Translations under genes and position numbers: made by a program
In this document: piece by piece, positions 63,671 through 64,000 of the stretch
Position numbering within the stretch: the first letter of the stretch is position 1
How the letters are laid out: each line of letters starts with the position of its first letter
DNA from: Thauera sp. JM12B12
GTDB lineage: Bacteria; Pseudomonadota; Gammaproteobacteria; Burkholderiales; Rhodocyclaceae
Length of the DNA stretch: 64,000 bases
Direction of reading: 5' to 3'
NCBI RefSeq assembly: GCF_039614725.1
Contig: NZ_CP154859.1
Span: forward strand, 4,107,390 to 4,171,389
The notes under the pieces: generated by a model
Database searches by the model: none
What the model was told of the DNA's origin: nothing
What the model saw: the letters and a program-made list of their open reading frames with translations, nothing else

Positions 63671-64000
63671 GATCGGACTGCCAGTGTTAGGTCAAACGCG
63701 AGAGTTAAATGGATAATCCCATGTTTGTCAATAAGAATTTTTAGTCGAGCCTGTGGATAAGTCCGTCCGGGAGGTTTAGAATGACGCACTTTCGTGCCCC
63801 CGGCCCGCAGCGCGACTGCATCGGCCACTGCAAGCAAATGTCGCCGTCCGAGCGCACTGCAGGCACGCACCCCGACACAACCGCCGTTTCGCAATCCGGC
63901 TGCACAGGCGCCCCGCCGCCTCGAGCACAGAACCTTGCTGCACATCGAATCACACGCCCACGCCCCGACACCTCACCCAGCCCCATCGCCCATCCACGCC
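63671..64000. promoter_or_regulatory. rpmH upstream region, left flank of the presumed oriC/dnaA region
   Basis: No gene is supported. The first 100 bp are AT-rich and carry a perfect DnaA box (TGTGGATAA, 63752-63760). The rpmH promoter should lie here. The origin itself may start in this gap or lie beyond base 64000 near dnaA. Confidence 0.6.

Overview
The window is high-GC proteobacterial chromosome. Its gene complement and order point to a betaproteobacterium of the Rhodocyclales, Thauera/Azoarcus-like: metX-metW, hemW next to rdgB and rph, ntrY-ntrX-trkA-trkH-hemE-priA, and rpmH-rnpA-yidD-yidC-mnmE. The right edge lies beside the replication origin. rpmH is at 63.5 kb, a perfect DnaA box is at 63752, and two ParB-type parS sites flank a gene at 59.1-59.9 kb. 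dnaA is expected just past base 64000.

Region 1 (1-9.8 kb) is a mobile island of the P4-satellite kind, read mainly on the minus strand. Its genes are a P4-family tyrosine integrase at its right end, an AlpA-like regulator, tightly overlapping small genes, a PriCT/Toprim/DUF3987 primase-helicase, a protein encoded across an array of 9-bp repeats, a zinc-ribbon protein, an acidic hypothetical protein and a type III-like DNA methyltransferase that runs off the left edge. The integrase end abuts yicC.

Region 2 (9.8-16.1 kb) is core: yicC diverges from a Ser/Thr kinase, PP2C phosphatase, rph, rdgB, hemW run, followed by an OmpA-domain protein.

Region 3 (16.1-31 kb) is more accessory. acuR and acuI (acrylyl-CoA detoxification) each have an upstream TetR-type palindrome. 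They are followed by what reads as a 5'-truncated, frameshifted dddY DMSP lyase. Next come an SDR, a possible IS21-family end, a lysozyme-inhibitor-like protein with a META lipoprotein, a HigBA-type toxin-antitoxin pair under a 31-bp palindrome, and an HEAGH metallopeptidase-like protein. A probable operon then encodes a TelA pair, an alpha/beta hydrolase and an enzyme carrying both signature motifs of halohydrin dehalogenases. thiS-thiG-trmB-sppA-ybhB follow.

Region 4 (32-47.8 kb): metX is preceded by a SAM-II riboswitch and terminator. Then come metW, a polytopic membrane protein with an unidentified C-terminal domain, an AmpG-like MFS permease, a SMUG-type uracil-DNA glycosylase, an aldo/keto reductase, a four-gene two-component/PepSY operon, a TerB-like protein, carbonic anhydrase, a ROK kinase and priA.

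Region 5 (48-64 kb), all minus strand, is the origin-proximal core: hemE, trkH, trkA, ntrX (with a degenerate AAA+ domain), ntrY, DUF4390, rsmB, speE, speD, a TSUP permease, mnmE, yidC, yidD, rnpA, rpmH. Three copies of a REP-like inverted pair (14.1, 27.4, 31.8 kb) sit in intergenic gaps. I saw no tRNA, rRNA or CRISPR array.
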